A DNA stretch of 64,000 nt from Siphonodentalium dalli (taxonomy: Eukaryota; Mollusca; Scaphopoda; Gadilida; Siphonodentaliidae): contig CP136066.1 of assembly GCA_032622095.1 (NCBI GenBank), positions 193,928,816-193,992,815 on the forward strand, in the 5' to 3' direction. A program made the position numbers and the translations under genes. Below are positions 1 through 11,409 of the stretch, one piece after another; the stretch's first letter is position 1, and every line of letters starts with the position of its first letter. Under the pieces are notes generated by a model, which worked only from the letters and a program-made list of their open reading frames with translations, was not told the DNA's origin and did no database searches.

Positions 1-1638
1 AAACGGACGCCATGGTTATAACATATTTATAACATAAAATCAACCCGATAAAAATATATATGATGATGATTTTCGGTTATCGATTACGTATTGTTGCGGT
101 GACAAATACACACAGTGTACAATCGCACCTTCAACAAACCGGAAGTTGCGGAACGCTATACAATGTAGGTGGTGACGACATTCTATTTTCGATAACTGTT
201 TTTACTGCACTCGCTTTGGAAGGACATATTTTCGATATAATCTCGGATCAAATGACCAGTTTAAATTACAGCCACGCAATTTTGTGATATTTGGCTTATT
301 AGCATTTCATATCATGTCACAACTGTCCGGTCTCCATGATTTTAAAGACGAAAAACGCACTTTTGCCGGCCGAAATCGCACCACCTGTATCTGGCTTCCG
401 GTATATTGTGGATACCACACATCCGGTGTAATAAATTTTTTCACATATTGACATGTGGTCAGTATATGACCATTTTTCACAAAGATATGCTAATTACTCT
501 TTCTGGTCCGCAGATTTAGTTTGTATTATATTGTTCAGAGATGAATGTATCAACTCAAAAATGTAGCGATTATATTATATTTCATCACAAACGTTGTCTC
601 ATCCTACTTTGTTAGGGATTTCGTCGGTAATTGAGGCTTCACAGCTTCTTGTAAAGTAGCGCTGCATTCATAGAATATTATAGCAACCACAACGCGCCGC
701 AGGCGCGTTGTTGCTTTTCAAGTTTAGGCGTGAATGACGTCATTAATTTTTACAATACCATGAAACAGCATTTCGACGCGATGAAAATCCGGACAAGAAA
801 AATGGGTTAAAAATCACGTGACTTCCGCTTCGCTTTCGCATAGAATCATGGGAACAATAATATCCCAAAAAGAAACGGTGACACAGAATCGGAAGTGGAC
901 CAACGGGATGGTTATAAAATTAACAACTTTAGTTTTTCTGAACAATTCCTACGTGATTTTGGCCTATAGATTAGTTTCGTTTGACCAATTTCGTTGGTTA
1001 GCTGAATAAAATCAGCGAAGACGTCATGACATGGTCCATGACGTCATTTGCGTCATTTGGTGTTGTGGGCTAGAATCCAGAAAAAATTGGTCTCCGCAGG
1101 AAACACTGATTTCACATCAGTATACTAGACTTGGTTGCATTTATAACCGTTTTCGCAAAAGATATATGCGAAAATAGCACAAGCAAACGTACCTGCTTCA
1201 GAATCAAATTACCACAGTTGAATAGCCAAGGATGTACCCTTTCCAACAATGTATAGCACGACATCGTTTGTTGCGCCGATGTTTACTTATGGTGTTTTGT
1301 AATAACGATCCCGCCTTAGCTGCGTGTAATTTTCCTCCGGACAAATTGCTCAGCGAAAAATCCCCCTAATAGGCGGACAACACATTCAATAAGTTCCCGT
1401 CTCGCAACGATTTGGCCTCACAGACATATCAGCGGCTTATCAATTCCTTCGAGATAAATGATTGAACCAATCTACCCTAACAAGGGGGATTTTTTCACGG
1501 TTGTATGTCGCGCGAATAGTATTGGCTGGCTGCCAGGTATTCACACTCAACATCGGAACGCGGCTCATTATTTGAAATCATTTGTGAGCAGTGGTGGCGG
1601 AGAGGAAGTCAAATTATATGTCCATCATAACATGGGTC
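1..1638. other. Non-coding flank, no gene recognised
   Basis: AT-rich DNA with only short, unremarkable reading frames (70 codons or fewer). A small perfect palindrome, AACGCGCC-gca-GGCGCGTT, sits near 691-709. I see no conserved protein, RNA gene or transposon end until the hAT-type element begins at 1639. The 8 bases CATGGGTC at 1631-1638 are the left target duplication of that element. Confidence 0.6.
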
Positions 1639-2601
1639 CAGTGTTCGCGCTGGACCGAAAAAAAATTTAGCCAAAAGTTTAGCCAAATGAAAATTTTATT
1701 AGCCAAATGAAAAAATCTTTAGCCAAATTTATTTTGGCCAAATTAAAAAAAACTATGGCCAAATTAAATCATCGTTTTATGGTCGGTTCACAATTAATGA
1801 CTAAAACGTCTAATCTAACAGGCACAGGTAAAATACACAATAATTTTGATGAACTAGAAATATTTTTATATATGTCATTTATTAAAAATTTATTAATCTT
1901 TATGTGACAGAGTGATTTGGGGGGGGGGGTAACCTGGGATTGGGTATACGGACATTTCCCCACCGGACATTTCCTCACTTTCTTCTTTTAAATCATTAAA
2001 TATTAATTATCCTTGCGAAAATATCTAAGTGACATCTGGAAACTAATAACTTAATATTGTTACGCCATTATCAAATTACAATCTGTCATAAACGCATGCA
2101 TATTATTTTAAATGTATCGGTATTGACGAAAAATAGCCACAAAATATCTGTTGTGATTCACATTTGGCTGATTAAGCTATTGTCTTACACCTGGTGCTCA
2201 TAAACCTTGGCCGTCATAAATACAATGTCATCATAAACATGCATTGTGCAGGAGCCCCGTGAGTGACCAGACAGACAATGGGGGATTAGCGGATTAAATG
2301 TAAAATAATGATATGACCTTTTGCTGTTTCGTGCAGAGTGACGGGTTTCCCTTTGTACTGTCCGCGATCGGGTTTCCCTTTGTACAGTCGGCGATATATT
2401 CCCACTTACGTATACGATGTTTTCGGACTAGATCGTTCACATCACAGAATTAAAAACCCACTTGCCAAAAATTCATGCTTCCAGTCTCTATTTGGGGTCA
2501 AAAAAAGTTTAGCCAAAAGTTTAGCCAAATGAAATTTTTATTAGCCAAATTCGAAAAAGATTAGCCATTGGCTAATTTGGCTACCGACAGCGCGAACACT
2601 G
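1639..2601 (+). mobile_element. Non-autonomous hAT-type MITE, copy 1
   Basis: A 963-bp element with inverted ends CAGTGTTCGCGCTG (left) and CAGCGCGAACACTG (right), flanked by a perfect 8-bp target duplication CATGGGTC (1631-1638 and 2602-2609). An 8-bp duplication with CAG-type ends is the hAT signature; P-type elements also make 8-bp duplications, so the superfamily is likely but not proven. Both ends carry clustered TTAGCCAAA / TTTGGCTAA subterminal motifs, as expected for transposase-binding repeats. No transposase is encoded; the two short frames inside (66 and 64 codons) are unrelated to any protein I recognise. A run of 11 G lies at 1919-1929. An almost identical inverted copy lies at 11410-12380. 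Confidence 0.93.
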
Positions 2602-2639
2602 CATGGGTCGCCTTCGTTGGTGAATGTGGAATTAAGCCT

Positions 2640-3600
2640 CAACCAAATTTGTTGTCAAGTTGATGTGGGGGGGCTTATATGACCTTGACCTTGACCATAA
2701 AATGACCTTGACCTCTGTTGAAAGACATCTCTCTTAAAGGGCCATTTTGCTAGATATGTGTTGCGATGTACGCGCTAATGTCAATATTCAGAGGCCTTTT
2801 ATAGCTATCCTTTAGAAATATACCGGTATCGAGGCTCCTACATACTCGAGTCTGTATCTGACGAACAGAAACATGGGAGTACGATATCAATTTAAACTTG
2901 ACCTCCACAAAGAATTTATTATATATTTGAAGAAAGTTTGTGGTCTGTGCGTGTGGGTGTGTGTGTATGTGTGTATGTGTGTGTGTGTTTCCGCGATGGA
3001 ATCGGAAACGGCTAACCGATTTTGATGAAACTTGGTACGGGTATGTAGTTTGACCTGAGGACTAACATGGGTATATCCGTTTGCCCGTGCGGCGTGACCT
3101 TGACCTTCAAATGACCTTGAACTCAAGTTCTCCGCTGAGCCGATTTTCACCAAATTTGGTATGTGGGGGTAGTTTCAGGCGCTGAGCAATTTCGTCACAC
3201 CCGGATGCCCGTGCGGCGTGAAATTGATATTTTAAATGACATGCCAACAAATTTCGTCTCACCCACATGCCCATCAGACAGGTACCCAGCTAAAACCTAA
3301 TGTATAGTTTGTGACTTTTGTCTGTTAGCTATGGCCGGGAAAACTTCCGGACGGATTTCGACGAAACTTGATACCTAAGTGTACGTTTGTCCGGGAAGTG
3401 TTTTGGACGGGTCAAAGTGTGATGCTTGATCTTCAAAATGGTCGATTCAAGATCAAATCAGGTATTAGTGGCGGATTTCGACGATATTCGATAGCTAGAG
3501 ATACTTTTGTCCGGGCAGTGTTTTGGACGGCTTAACTCGTAACCCCGACCTGACATTGACATTCAAAACGGTAAATTCAAGGTCAAATCTGGTCAAATTT
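2640..3600. repeat. Degenerate repeat rich in TGACCTTGA motifs
   Basis: Loose, diverged repeats of a phrase of the type 'cgatttcgacgaaacttgata' and 'gtccgggcagtgttttggacgg' (for example 3355-3410 and 3475-3530), interspersed with TGACCTTGA at 2680, 2703, 3095 and 3112 and a (GT)n tract near 2945-2990. Related phrases recur at 42230-42550, so this is a dispersed family. Similar phrases are, from general knowledge, common in marine invertebrate genomes. No coding capacity survives here and the element type is not identified. Confidence 0.55.
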
Positions 3601-3699
3601 CGCATAACTAGATCCGACGAAGCACCGCGTGTGGTTGCCCCGTTACGTATCACGTACGATCATATTATTCCCCAGACCCATTTTATTCGACACATTGTT

Positions 3700-4261
3700 T
3701 ATAAAAGCTGAACAAGTACAATTGTTTTGACTTTGTAGGGCGGTGCTGTTTATTTTAGTGAATTACGTTTTTACCTTGAAAAATAGGTGATTCATTCAGC
3801 AAAAACGGCAATTTTGACTATTAAAAAAACTAATAAAACAATCTAAAGTACACATAATCTTTATTGTAATGTCAGGTTGTCATACTATCATGTTTAAATT
3901 AGTTAATGCATTGGTAAAATGCAGATCTTTCATATAAATAATTGTCTAAAAATATTTTTCTGAAATTGTCGGCCATTTTGGAATTCCGACTGCGGATCTT
4001 ACATTTTGTTTACAAACTTATTTCATTATTTTAATTTTCAAACGTCTTAAAAAGGATTAAAAATCAGATATATACTGCAGAATTTAATTAGAAACAATTA
4101 AAACAATAATTTTATGAAACTTGAAAAACTTTTTTATTATTGTCATACAGTTGTGATCAAAATAATTACGGTTACAAATATGGCCGATAATATCGGCCCT
4201 GGCAATTTACCGACCGGACATTTGGGCCGATAATATCGGCCCCTGGCAATCAAAGAGTTAA
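3700..4261. mobile_element. Probable piggyBac-like element, right end only
   Basis: The right boundary reads CTGGCAATCAAAGAGTTAA, ending in TTAA at 4258-4261, which inverted gives a TTAACTCTTTGATTGCC terminus typical in form of piggyBac-class elements. Two subterminal copies of the palindrome GGCCGATAATATCGGCC lie at 4182-4198 and 4224-4242. The preceding DNA is AT-rich. No matching left end and no transposase frame are visible, so this is a truncated or very diverged copy and the left coordinate is arbitrary. Confidence 0.5.
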
Positions 4262-4407
4262 AGAAACTGTCGCCCTAGAATTCAGAACTAATGCACTCTC
4301 GGCTCCTTCATCTGATACACAAAGACCACAAAGGCTCTTATATCAATGCATACCTTATAGTTAGTTAGTTAAACATAATCCCTCTCTGTCCGGGTTAATG
4401 GGCGAGG

Positions 4408-4476
4408 GACTGGACATTCGGAAAACAGAGGGTCGAGTCCGAAGGGCGAAGCCTTTTAGTTTCCGAATGTCCAGTC
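4408..4476. repeat. Hairpin-forming inverted repeat
   Basis: Perfect 17-bp arms GACTGGACATTCGGAAA (4408-4424) and its complement (4460-4476) around a 35-nt loop, with weaker pairing outside (gttaatgg / ccattaac). Probably the remains of a small foldback element; no target duplication is identified. Confidence 0.6.
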
Positions 4477-4892
4477 GCGGGTCCATTAACTGACTCAAGA
4501 CGGTATTAAAAGAATCAGGTATGAAATACTTTCATACCAATGAACAATAACATATAAGAACATGGTTCTTGTTAGTAGAGGCTCAATGTGGACTATATAT
4601 ATAGATATATATATACGATCGACGCAGTTATCAGTATTATGGGCACGTATGCATATACAGATATTTTTGGCTCGAACACTGCAATCGTATCGTTGTGTAC
4701 AGACGAAAAAACAGCACTCTATTACTATAATCTCACATGCTGACGTGTTATGTTCCAATGTGGTAGATACCCCCCTGGTATGCAAGTAAGCTTCACGCCT
4801 CTATCGACAAGGACATTAATTACGTGTGATTTATAAGCACTATGCAAATGCGTGTTTGTTTGGGTGGGTGAATAGAACTCCTTCTCTGTTAG

Positions 4893-5306
4893 ATGTCTCC
4901 GTGTGAGCTCATTCTACATAACGTCCAAGCTGCTGTTTTCGTGCATGATTGGTATTATATGCGCTTAATAGAATCATTCACCGACATGTTTACCAAACGC
5001 AAAACGGGACCAGACACCCGGCACCCACTATTTTTAAAAACACCAAGAACATCTTGGTCCCAACAACTACTATTTCATTCTTATCCAACTTTTTGGAACA
5101 ACTTTGATAACGAATTTACATCATACCAAACCAGACACATATTCAAACGGCGTTTACATACAATTGTATTAAAAAATATTTTGCAATCATTAAATTCAAC
5201 AATCAAAGATGTCCCGACTATGTGGTATAGCTCGGTCAATAGAGTGACCTCCCCTACATCGCAATTCACAACCTCACTCAGGACATTCCTACTCGACTTT
5301 CAATGA
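4893..5306 (+). pseudogene. LINE (CR1/Jockey-like) reverse transcriptase C-terminal remnant
   Basis: A 137-codon frame ends with a motif characteristic of the tail of non-LTR retrotransposon ORF2 proteins: a Pro, then F/W-W-N-N, a spacer, then FKRRLH near the end (here PTFWNNFDNEF followed by HIFKRRLHTIVLKN, roughly residues 67-95). Upstream residues fit the same region only loosely, and the start ATG is not meaningful because the copy is 5' truncated, as LINEs usually are. It is followed by a 3' UTR and a (ATCCT)n tail, which supports the call. The endonuclease and the reverse transcriptase catalytic core are absent. Assignment to CR1 or Jockey is by the look of the C-terminal motif only. 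Confidence 0.62.
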
Positions 5307-5990
5307 ACATCCCACTGACAAGAAAGAGACAAACCATCGAGTAACCCATAATCGATTTATCTATACGTATACCCTTCATGCATATAATCCATTTAAATGC
5401 AACCATTATGTGATACATACTTATATAGCCGTGCATTGTACAATAACTCCGCCTATCGTATAATCTATTCATCTTCAAGGGGTGGCTATAAGTCAGTCTA
5501 GCCTGACTATGCCACCCCCTCAAATATACAACACAATATTTGTAAAATGTATTATGTATTAACCCTTTACCCAACAAAACGGCCAAAACCGGCCAAATAA
5601 AGCTTCAACAGCCTAAAATATCTTCGGTCTGTCTCAATAGAACCATACAAATATGGATATCATTGGAACCGGCTCCTTGGCCACATTGTGATAGTTACAG
5701 TTATGCCCTGTGCCAATGCATTCTCTTATATATGCGAGTCGACCATATGTCGCCTCGCATATATAAGAGAATGCATTGGCCTAAAAAAAAACGTTTTTTA
5801 CCATTTTTTCTTACATTCTTTAACAATTTTATAATTTGTAATGTGTTAAGCCAATGCATTCTCTTATATATGCGAGGCGACCTATGGTCGACTCGCATAT
5901 ATAAGAGAATGCATTGGCACAGGGCCGTTCTGTTGGGTAAAGGGTTAATATGTGTATATTGAAATAAAATATCCTATCCTATCCTATCCT
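5307..5990 (+). repeat. LINE 3' UTR and (ATCCT)n tail, split by a MITE
   Basis: Continuation of the LINE remnant. A strong hairpin (AGGGGTGGC at 5478-5486 pairing with GCCACCCCCT at 5511-5520, plus inner AGTCAG/CTGACT) lies in the 3' UTR. After the MITE at 5559-5948 the UTR resumes with GAAATAAAAT (AATAAA at 5963-5968) and ends in four to five ATCCT units at 5971-5990. Microsatellite tails of this form are usual for CR1-group LINEs. Confidence 0.6.
5559..5948 (+). mobile_element. TTAA-type (piggyBac-like) MITE with paired 69-bp hairpins, copy PB1
   Basis: TTAA (5559-5562) + CCCTTTACCCAACA at the left and TGTTGGGTAAAGGG + TTAA (5945-5948) at the right. The TTAA duplication and CCCTTT ends fit piggyBac-class elements. 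Subterminal 'ccggccaaaaccggcc' follows the left end. Inside are two inverted copies of the 69-bp hairpin (5712-5780 and 5850-5918) separated by about 69 bp of AT-rich DNA. It has no coding capacity. It is inserted in the 3' UTR of the LINE remnant, so it is younger than that LINE. Confidence 0.85.
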
Positions 5991-7834
5991 AAATAGGGAG
6001 GCATAAACGTTATAGATCACGAATGTTGACTTGTGGTAGAGCATGGTATACAGTGCCCATTCGGAAGATAGAAGTTCGAGGTAGAACAAATGAGCTGGGT
6101 TTTAATGTCACTTATAAGTCCCTCATTCATAGGTTTCAAAGGTCAATTGTTACTTACGATTGACATTTGAATCAAGTGCACAATGTTTCCGAATCCTTAG
6201 TTGGCATCTGCAGAGTCTATTGATCGGACATGGCTCATTCGAGCTTCCAAATTTTGTCTACGTAATTTGTAGGAGGTATAAAATACAGGTTGACAAATAC
6301 AAATATTGATATACTGACAATATTGCAGCTCCCCGAGCTGATGTTTTGTGACATCCGCGAAATTGATGTGCGCTTGCTATGGGAGCAATAATTAGTGTTT
6401 GGGCAAGGAATACTGAGTCCTCTCAGTGCCGAGTCTTTTGCAGAAAACTATAGACGGCACATCTTCAAACGTGCATTTTGAAGAATTACATAACCATAAC
6501 TTGGATCCAACAGACTTTGGTTTTACCAAATATAAACGCTTTAAGTCCCTTCTACAAGTGAGAGTCCCAACGGGTGTACAATTGGCACCGGATACAATTC
6601 TGCGAATTACAATATAGAATGCTCGTGCTCAAGTCACCAGTCATGCATAGCAGATCGGTGCAACTGAAGCGCATCTAAATTTACATGCACTATGTTTTGC
6701 TCCTTTCATGGAACAATTGAATGCTGCAGCGAACAAACACGCTTGTGTACAAAGATAAATTAGCCCACAGCGATGATTGAGATTTCCATAGAAGGTGGGC
6801 ACATTTGTGACAATCTGTGCGAATACACATATCTCGCGATTCCGATGCGTATAGTTATGTCCAAATGAAGATTAATGGTGATTATGCAGTCGGTCTTCTG
6901 TGGCATCGAATTTAACATTATGAGAATAATTGATGCGGAAATTAAGTGAAAACTTACTTTTTTTTCTTATTCCAAGCGGCCACCTTGGTGGCGATCTTTC
7001 AAGCAATAAGCAAACATTTATCTAAAAGATAGGCTAATGGGTCTGGCAAATATAATAGTTGTAATAATGCAAAGTTTTATATCTGTTCCGCCATTCGATT
7101 GGTGTAACGGCACATTTATTACGAAAAAGCGACCATTTCAAAGTTTGACAGCCAGTTTTATTTTTCTCAGATTTCTCTAATTCCTCAGGATTACCGGCGT
7201 TTCAGCCGGAAGAATCTTTAGCATGAAACCCTACACCACAAGAATCCGATGAGAAAAAACTATATACGCTAAAACACGCATTTGTTTCTTGGGGGCTGAT
7301 TATGTGCACACAGAAATTTCAAGGTACCCCCGAATGGAAAATGTCAACCCAAGGGGATGGGGATGAATATATTCACAGTTGGAATTTCAGTTTTCAAGTG
7401 AGATGGTGCAGTTGAACATTCCAAGTGGGACTTTATACGCTAAAACGCGCATATGTTACTTATAGGCCGGACTATTACTGAAATGTGTGTTAATAACACG
7501 GCTTATATCATGCTTCTAGTTAAATAGTCCAGGCAAATAATGACATAGATGTCGCCTGGAGAGAGATACAACATTTGTGTTCAGCATAAACATAAATTTA
7601 ACTTTGGGAATCCGCATGTTGGAAATGGCAGATTGGCGGACGTTTTGCTCACCGCGTGTTTTTACTGAGGCACCCCATGAAAAAATCGGTATTTTTTTTA
7701 CAAATAAAGCCGACATATTTGACAGATTATATTCACACCTTTTGAGAAGATATATTCGTCAAATGTTGATACCAAGAGTAAAGTAATACATGTAACCATT
7801 GATTCTCGGAATGATGTTTTCTGACTAATTTTTA
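5991..7834. other. No gene recognised
   Basis: Ordinary AT-rich intergenic DNA. Points seen: a segment at about 6225-6310 resembles one at 30040-30125 (gacatgg-ttcattcgagc and aaatattgatat phrases), implying an old dispersed repeat. A phrase TATACGCTAAAACACGCAT at 7263-7285 recurs at 7433-7456. Short frames here have no recognisable protein. Confidence 0.5.
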
Positions 7835-8073
7835 GGGTGAGAAGAATATGACGATTCACGCAAAGCCTGATACCACTTAGCTTTTGGGGTGGGTTGATAT
7901 TTCTGCCTTTGATAATATATAATATGGCCAACCGCGATAAATGATATATTCAAACGTAACTAATTCGCAGTAGTTCCTATCGTATAAAATAATTGGCCCT
8001 AACCATCTTACTTTAGGTTTTATAAGAAAAGAAAAGACAACGCTTTGCGTGTATCGTCATATTCTTCTCGCCC
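7835..8073. mobile_element. Small MITE with 31-bp inverted ends
   Basis: GGGTGAGAAGAATATGACGA at the left (from 7835) is inverted at the right (to 8073), with only a few mismatches over about 31 bp, enclosing 239 bp. No target duplication is obvious (flanks ttttta / aaacaa), so the superfamily is unknown and the copy may be old. Confidence 0.6.
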
Positions 8074-8763
8074 AAACAATATGTAGTGATAGTCACATGG
8101 TTACATGTATGTCATTACTCTGGCCAATAAGCCAAAAAGATCACTTTGGATAATTCACGTTTCGCTTTAATATTTTGTTGTTGTTTGGCAATCGGGTCAC
8201 ACACTCACACACGTATGTTTATTTCAGTATACCTCCATTTATGGAGAAGTATGCGACATCTTCCCTTCACTTAGACGCCATACAATCCTCATACGCCACC
8301 TCCATGGTGGATATAGGACAGTGTCATGAGGACACCATACCATAGGAGGCGGCAACGAAACGTTATGGTGAACGATATCTACATCGACACCATTAAACGC
8401 CATATAAGATTGGCTTTGACGAAATAAATGAGGCAGTCAGTTTGTTCAATACACCTGCTAATGGATCGTAGTGAGATACAACAAAATTATAGATAATTAG
8501 TCTATACAGCAGTTGCATCCACTGTTTGCAGAAAGCTTTCACACATCCGTATCGGAAGTCAAATAAAAATCCTTTTAGCAGATTGCACCTGTCGCTATGC
8601 CAGACCAGGAATCAGAACAAACCCATTTCATTTTTTATCCTTGAAACTCGCGACAAGGATTGTTTTCTTATCGCCTCTCAGTGAGCGAATGTTAACTTCC
8701 TCGCGGATTCCTTGCCGCGACTCTGGTTGACAGTCAGCAGTGAAGGTTTCTCGTTTCATATAG
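8074..8763. promoter_or_regulatory. Upstream region of receptor A
   Basis: 690 bp between a MITE and the first ATG. No convincing TATA box close to the start. A short inverted repeat (ACTCGCGACAAGGA at 8646-8659 with TCCTTGCCGCGACT at 8709-8722) and the sequence TGACAGTC just before the start are visible. The latter has a counterpart upstream of receptor B (near 18764), suggesting that part of the 5' region was included in the duplication. Any regulatory function is inference. Confidence 0.35.
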
Positions 8764-10011
8764 ATGCTGTTTGGTGAACATCCCTGTAGAATGGAGATCA
8801 TTTTCTTATGGGGTTCATTCGTTTGTTTCTATATTCTGAGTTATGCCACTGTGAGTTCAGCATCAGATACTAGCATGGTCAAGGTACTACATGACAACAT
8901 AACATCTAACTACTCACCCGATCTTCGTCCTGCGCGATTCGGGAATGAGACGATCTACGTCGATGTGACATTCGAGTTGGTGGCAATCACTAAATTGGAC
9001 GATATTACTCAGTCAATGTGGTCGACTGCGTACTTAACGGTGGCATGGACTGACGAACTGCTTACATGGGACCCGCAATATTTCAACGGAATAAAAAGTC
9101 TCAAAATTCCAGGCAAGAACGTGTGGAAGCCACCTCTCATTCTAGCGAATGTCCTCGACGAGTCAGTAGACATTTCTCACAGCTTTCTTCCTGTAACTCT
9201 GCTTCACGACGGCAAGATATTCTGGATTCCTGGAGAAGCTTTCAAAAGCAAATGCGTCATCGATATGACGTCATTTCCGTATGATAAACACGATTGCAAT
9301 CTGATAATCTCGCTATACATGCACATGCCAGAAGAGGTGGCCATCCGAAACCTTGCTATAGGCAGGGAGTATTTCTATCCAAATGGAATATGGAAACTTA
9401 CCAACTTAAGTATATCTAAAATATTGGACACAGGTATTCAGCTCATACATGTTTCAGTGAGTGTCGAGAGGTTATCAAAGTTCATGGAGGTGACATTAAT
9501 TGCGCCAGTAATTCTACTAAACATACTGAACGTTGGCGTTTTCATGATACCGTCGGATTCGGGGGAGAAAATCTCCTTTGCCGTTACATCGTGGCTTACG
9601 TTCGCAGTGTTCATGAGTTTCATATCTGGTTACCTACCGGAAGGTGGCACAAATGTCTGCAACCTGTCGAAGTTTCTGTTGGTTATGCTTATACAAAGTG
9701 CGATTGTTGTCATGGCGACAATTTTGACAGTTTACGTTCACAACATAGCCGGAGATATCCCCGCTTGTTTAAGCGTCTTGATGCCTTGTTCACGAAAATG
9801 CCACAACAAGGTTGCGTCCAAGGGAAACAACATAGAACTGACGTCAGAAAACCAGGAACGTTCACATGAGAGTGGTGACTGTAACCGTAGTATCCGTATC
9901 AACACTTGGAAAGATGTCAGCTCCAAGATGGACGTGATGTTCTTCGTGGTTATTCTTGTCACTTCTATATCTCTTAATGCCAGTTTTAATCCGATGTGTG
10001 TAGCTACTTGA
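8764..10011 (+). CDS. Cys-loop ligand-gated ion channel, nicotinic receptor-like subunit (receptor A)
   Basis: 415 aa in one uninterrupted frame. The order is: hydrophobic signal segment (about 10-33; Met10 at 8791 gives a cleaner signal peptide than Met1), ligand-binding domain (about 35-235), Cys-loop C164-C178 with 13 residues between and FPYD at 171-174, then M1 (about 238-261), M2 (269-290), M3 (302-326), a short cytoplasmic loop and M4 (389-408). The M2 border is GEK with Glu268 at -1', Ser271 at 2', Thr275 at 6' and Leu278 at 9', which predicts a cation channel. N-glycosylation sequons are at N45, N61 and N214. Oddities: no vicinal Cys pair in loop C (non-alpha type), and loop A reads WKPP without the usual Asp or Tyr, so acetylcholine binding is doubtful. 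At 415 aa it is short for the family because of a small M3-M4 loop. The absence of introns suggests a retroposed ancestor or a known type of intronless lophotrochozoan expansion. It is a close paralogue of 18906-20120. Confidence 0.93.
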   Translation: MLFGEHPCRMEIIFLWGSFVCFYILSYATVSSASDTSMVKVLHDNITSNYSPDLRPARFGNETIYVDVTFELVAITKLDDITQSMWSTAYLTVAWTDELLTWDPQYFNGIKSLKIPGKNVWKPPLILANVLDESVDISHSFLPVTLLHDGKIFWIPGEAFKSKCVIDMTSFPYDKHDCNLIISLYMHMPEEVAIRNLAIGREYFYPNGIWKLTNLSISKILDTGIQLIHVSVSVERLSKFMEVTLIAPVILLNILNVGVFMIPSDSGEKISFAVTSWLTFAVFMSFISGYLPEGGTNVCNLSKFLLVMLIQSAIVVMATILTVYVHNIAGDIPACLSVLMPCSRKCHNKVASKGNNIELTSENQERSHESGDCNRSIRINTWKDVSSKMDVMFFVVILVTSISLNASFNPMCVAT

Positions 10012-10438
10012 CATTCCTTTATCCACGTTGATGTCTGGTTGACACGTCGATTGGATTTCTGAAATAGTTTCTTCAAACTTCTTCATTTCGCCACAATTTT
10101 GACCACTCATATTTCAAGCCTGAAAACAAAATGAACTGAAAAATAAATTGAATATGATTTTGATCAGTTTCGGACTTTAATTTCTTCATATGCTAGGGTA
10201 CGTTTACACACTTGCTATTTTGCCTGGCATTTGTTCAGGCATTTCGATACAGAAGGCGATAATGTTCCAGAAAACTAATGCAACAATGCTTAAAAAATGC
10301 ATCTGTTCCGCAGCTAACTAGAAGTAAAAAACATGTTCCACATGTAGTGATGCTACTGAAATGTGCCTGTAAATACCATTCATGCAGTTATCTCGCAAGA
10401 ATTCATCATACCTGCATTTGCAGGCAAATGTGGAACTA
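10012..10438. other. 3' flank of receptor A
   Basis: Likely 3' UTR then intergenic DNA. The first AATAAA after the stop is at 10142-10147. Nothing else is recognised before the hairpin-bearing element at 10439. Confidence 0.5.
10142..10147 (+). terminator. Candidate poly(A) signal of receptor A
   Basis: AATAAA 131 nt after the stop codon, followed by T/G-rich DNA (tgattttgatcagtttcgg). Fits a short 3' UTR. Confidence 0.5.
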
Positions 10439-11016
10439 CAGACCCTGTACCAATGCATTATCTTATTTAAGCGAGTGGACCATAGGTCGCCTCGCATATA
10501 TAAGAGAATGTAATGGCTTAACAAATTTTATATAAATTTTTTATAATTGTTAAATTATGTAAGAAAATGAAAAAAATAATAATTTTTTTATAAAAATGAT
10601 AAAAATTGTTAAAGAATGTAAGAAAAATGAAAATAATAATAAAAAATTTATAAAAATGATAAAAATTGTTAAAGAATGTAAGAAAAATGATAAAAATTGA
10701 TAAAGAATGTAAGACAAAATTATACAATTGTTAAAGAATATAAGAAAAAATGATAACATTTTTAAAAATATATGAAAAAATGATATAAATTGTTAAGAAT
10801 TTAAGAAAAAATGATAAAAAAAAATGACAACAATTGTTAAAGAATGGAAGAAAAAATGATAAAAATTGTTAAAGAATGTAAGAAAAATTTATAAAAAAAA
10901 AAAAAAAAATATTGTTAGGCCAATGCATTCTCATATATGCAAGGCGACCTATGGTCGATTCGCATATATGTTGCATATATGTTGCGCCAGCGCAGCTCCC
11001 GTCATGAAAGGGTTAA
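10439..11016. mobile_element. TTAA-type hairpin MITE, degraded copy PB5
   Basis: The right end reads GCTCCCGTCATGAAAGGGTTAA (TTAA at 11013-11016), matching the element at 55279-55540. A left hairpin (10449-10517, several mismatches) and a right hairpin starting at 10919, whose distal arm is broken, are present. The interior is a degenerate tandem array of roughly 30-bp units of the type aaaattgttaaagaatgtaag (about 10530-10900). The left TTAA end is not recognisable, so the left coordinate marks only where the hairpin module begins. Confidence 0.65.
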
Positions 11017-11135
11017 TGCATGTTGCCGTACATATTCTTATTACGAGCAACACCAGGTTTTCGTTCCCCGAGTAACAATATAGTTACCGAACTATGAGAT
11101 ATTTTTCTAGTTTTCAAAATTATACTATAAAGTTA

Positions 11136-11295
11136 TTATACAATGTTGTGTACAGTATGTGTTTTTCTTGTACGAGTCCAGGTTGTGGTGAAAAGTCATA
11201 TTGGACGATACACGCCAGTGTCGAGTCGAATATGACTTTTCACCACAACCTGGACGAGTACAAGAAAAACTCATACTGTATACAACATTGTATAA
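11136..11295. repeat. Foldback element with 67-nt arms
   Basis: TTATACAATGTTGTGTACAG onward (11136-11202) is repeated inverted at 11229-11295 with very few mismatches around a 26-nt loop. The inner arm phrase 'gtccaatatgactttt' also recurs, singly, at 12545-12612, so fragments of the family are scattered nearby. A transcript would form a long stable hairpin. Confidence 0.8.
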
Positions 11296-11409
11296 TGACA
11301 TTTTTTATTATCCATCTGTATGTTTATCCAAATTTTGGAAATAAAACTTTTGTGGTTATTTTTGGTATTTGTCGTCACTTAATTATCTATAAAAGCCTGT
11401 ACCGTATAT

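Noticed and set aside
5701-5962. Frames with a recurrent peptide (CILLYMRGDLWSTRIYKRMHW and variants) at many positions
   Set aside because: This peptide is the translation of the 69-bp hairpin in one frame and its complement. It recurs wherever the MITE occurs and is not a conserved protein.
6018-6085. tRNA-like phrases (tggtagagcat and agttcgaggta)
   Set aside because: The A-box-like and B-box-like pieces are weak, the ends do not pair and no cloverleaf could be drawn. Too weak to list as a SINE.
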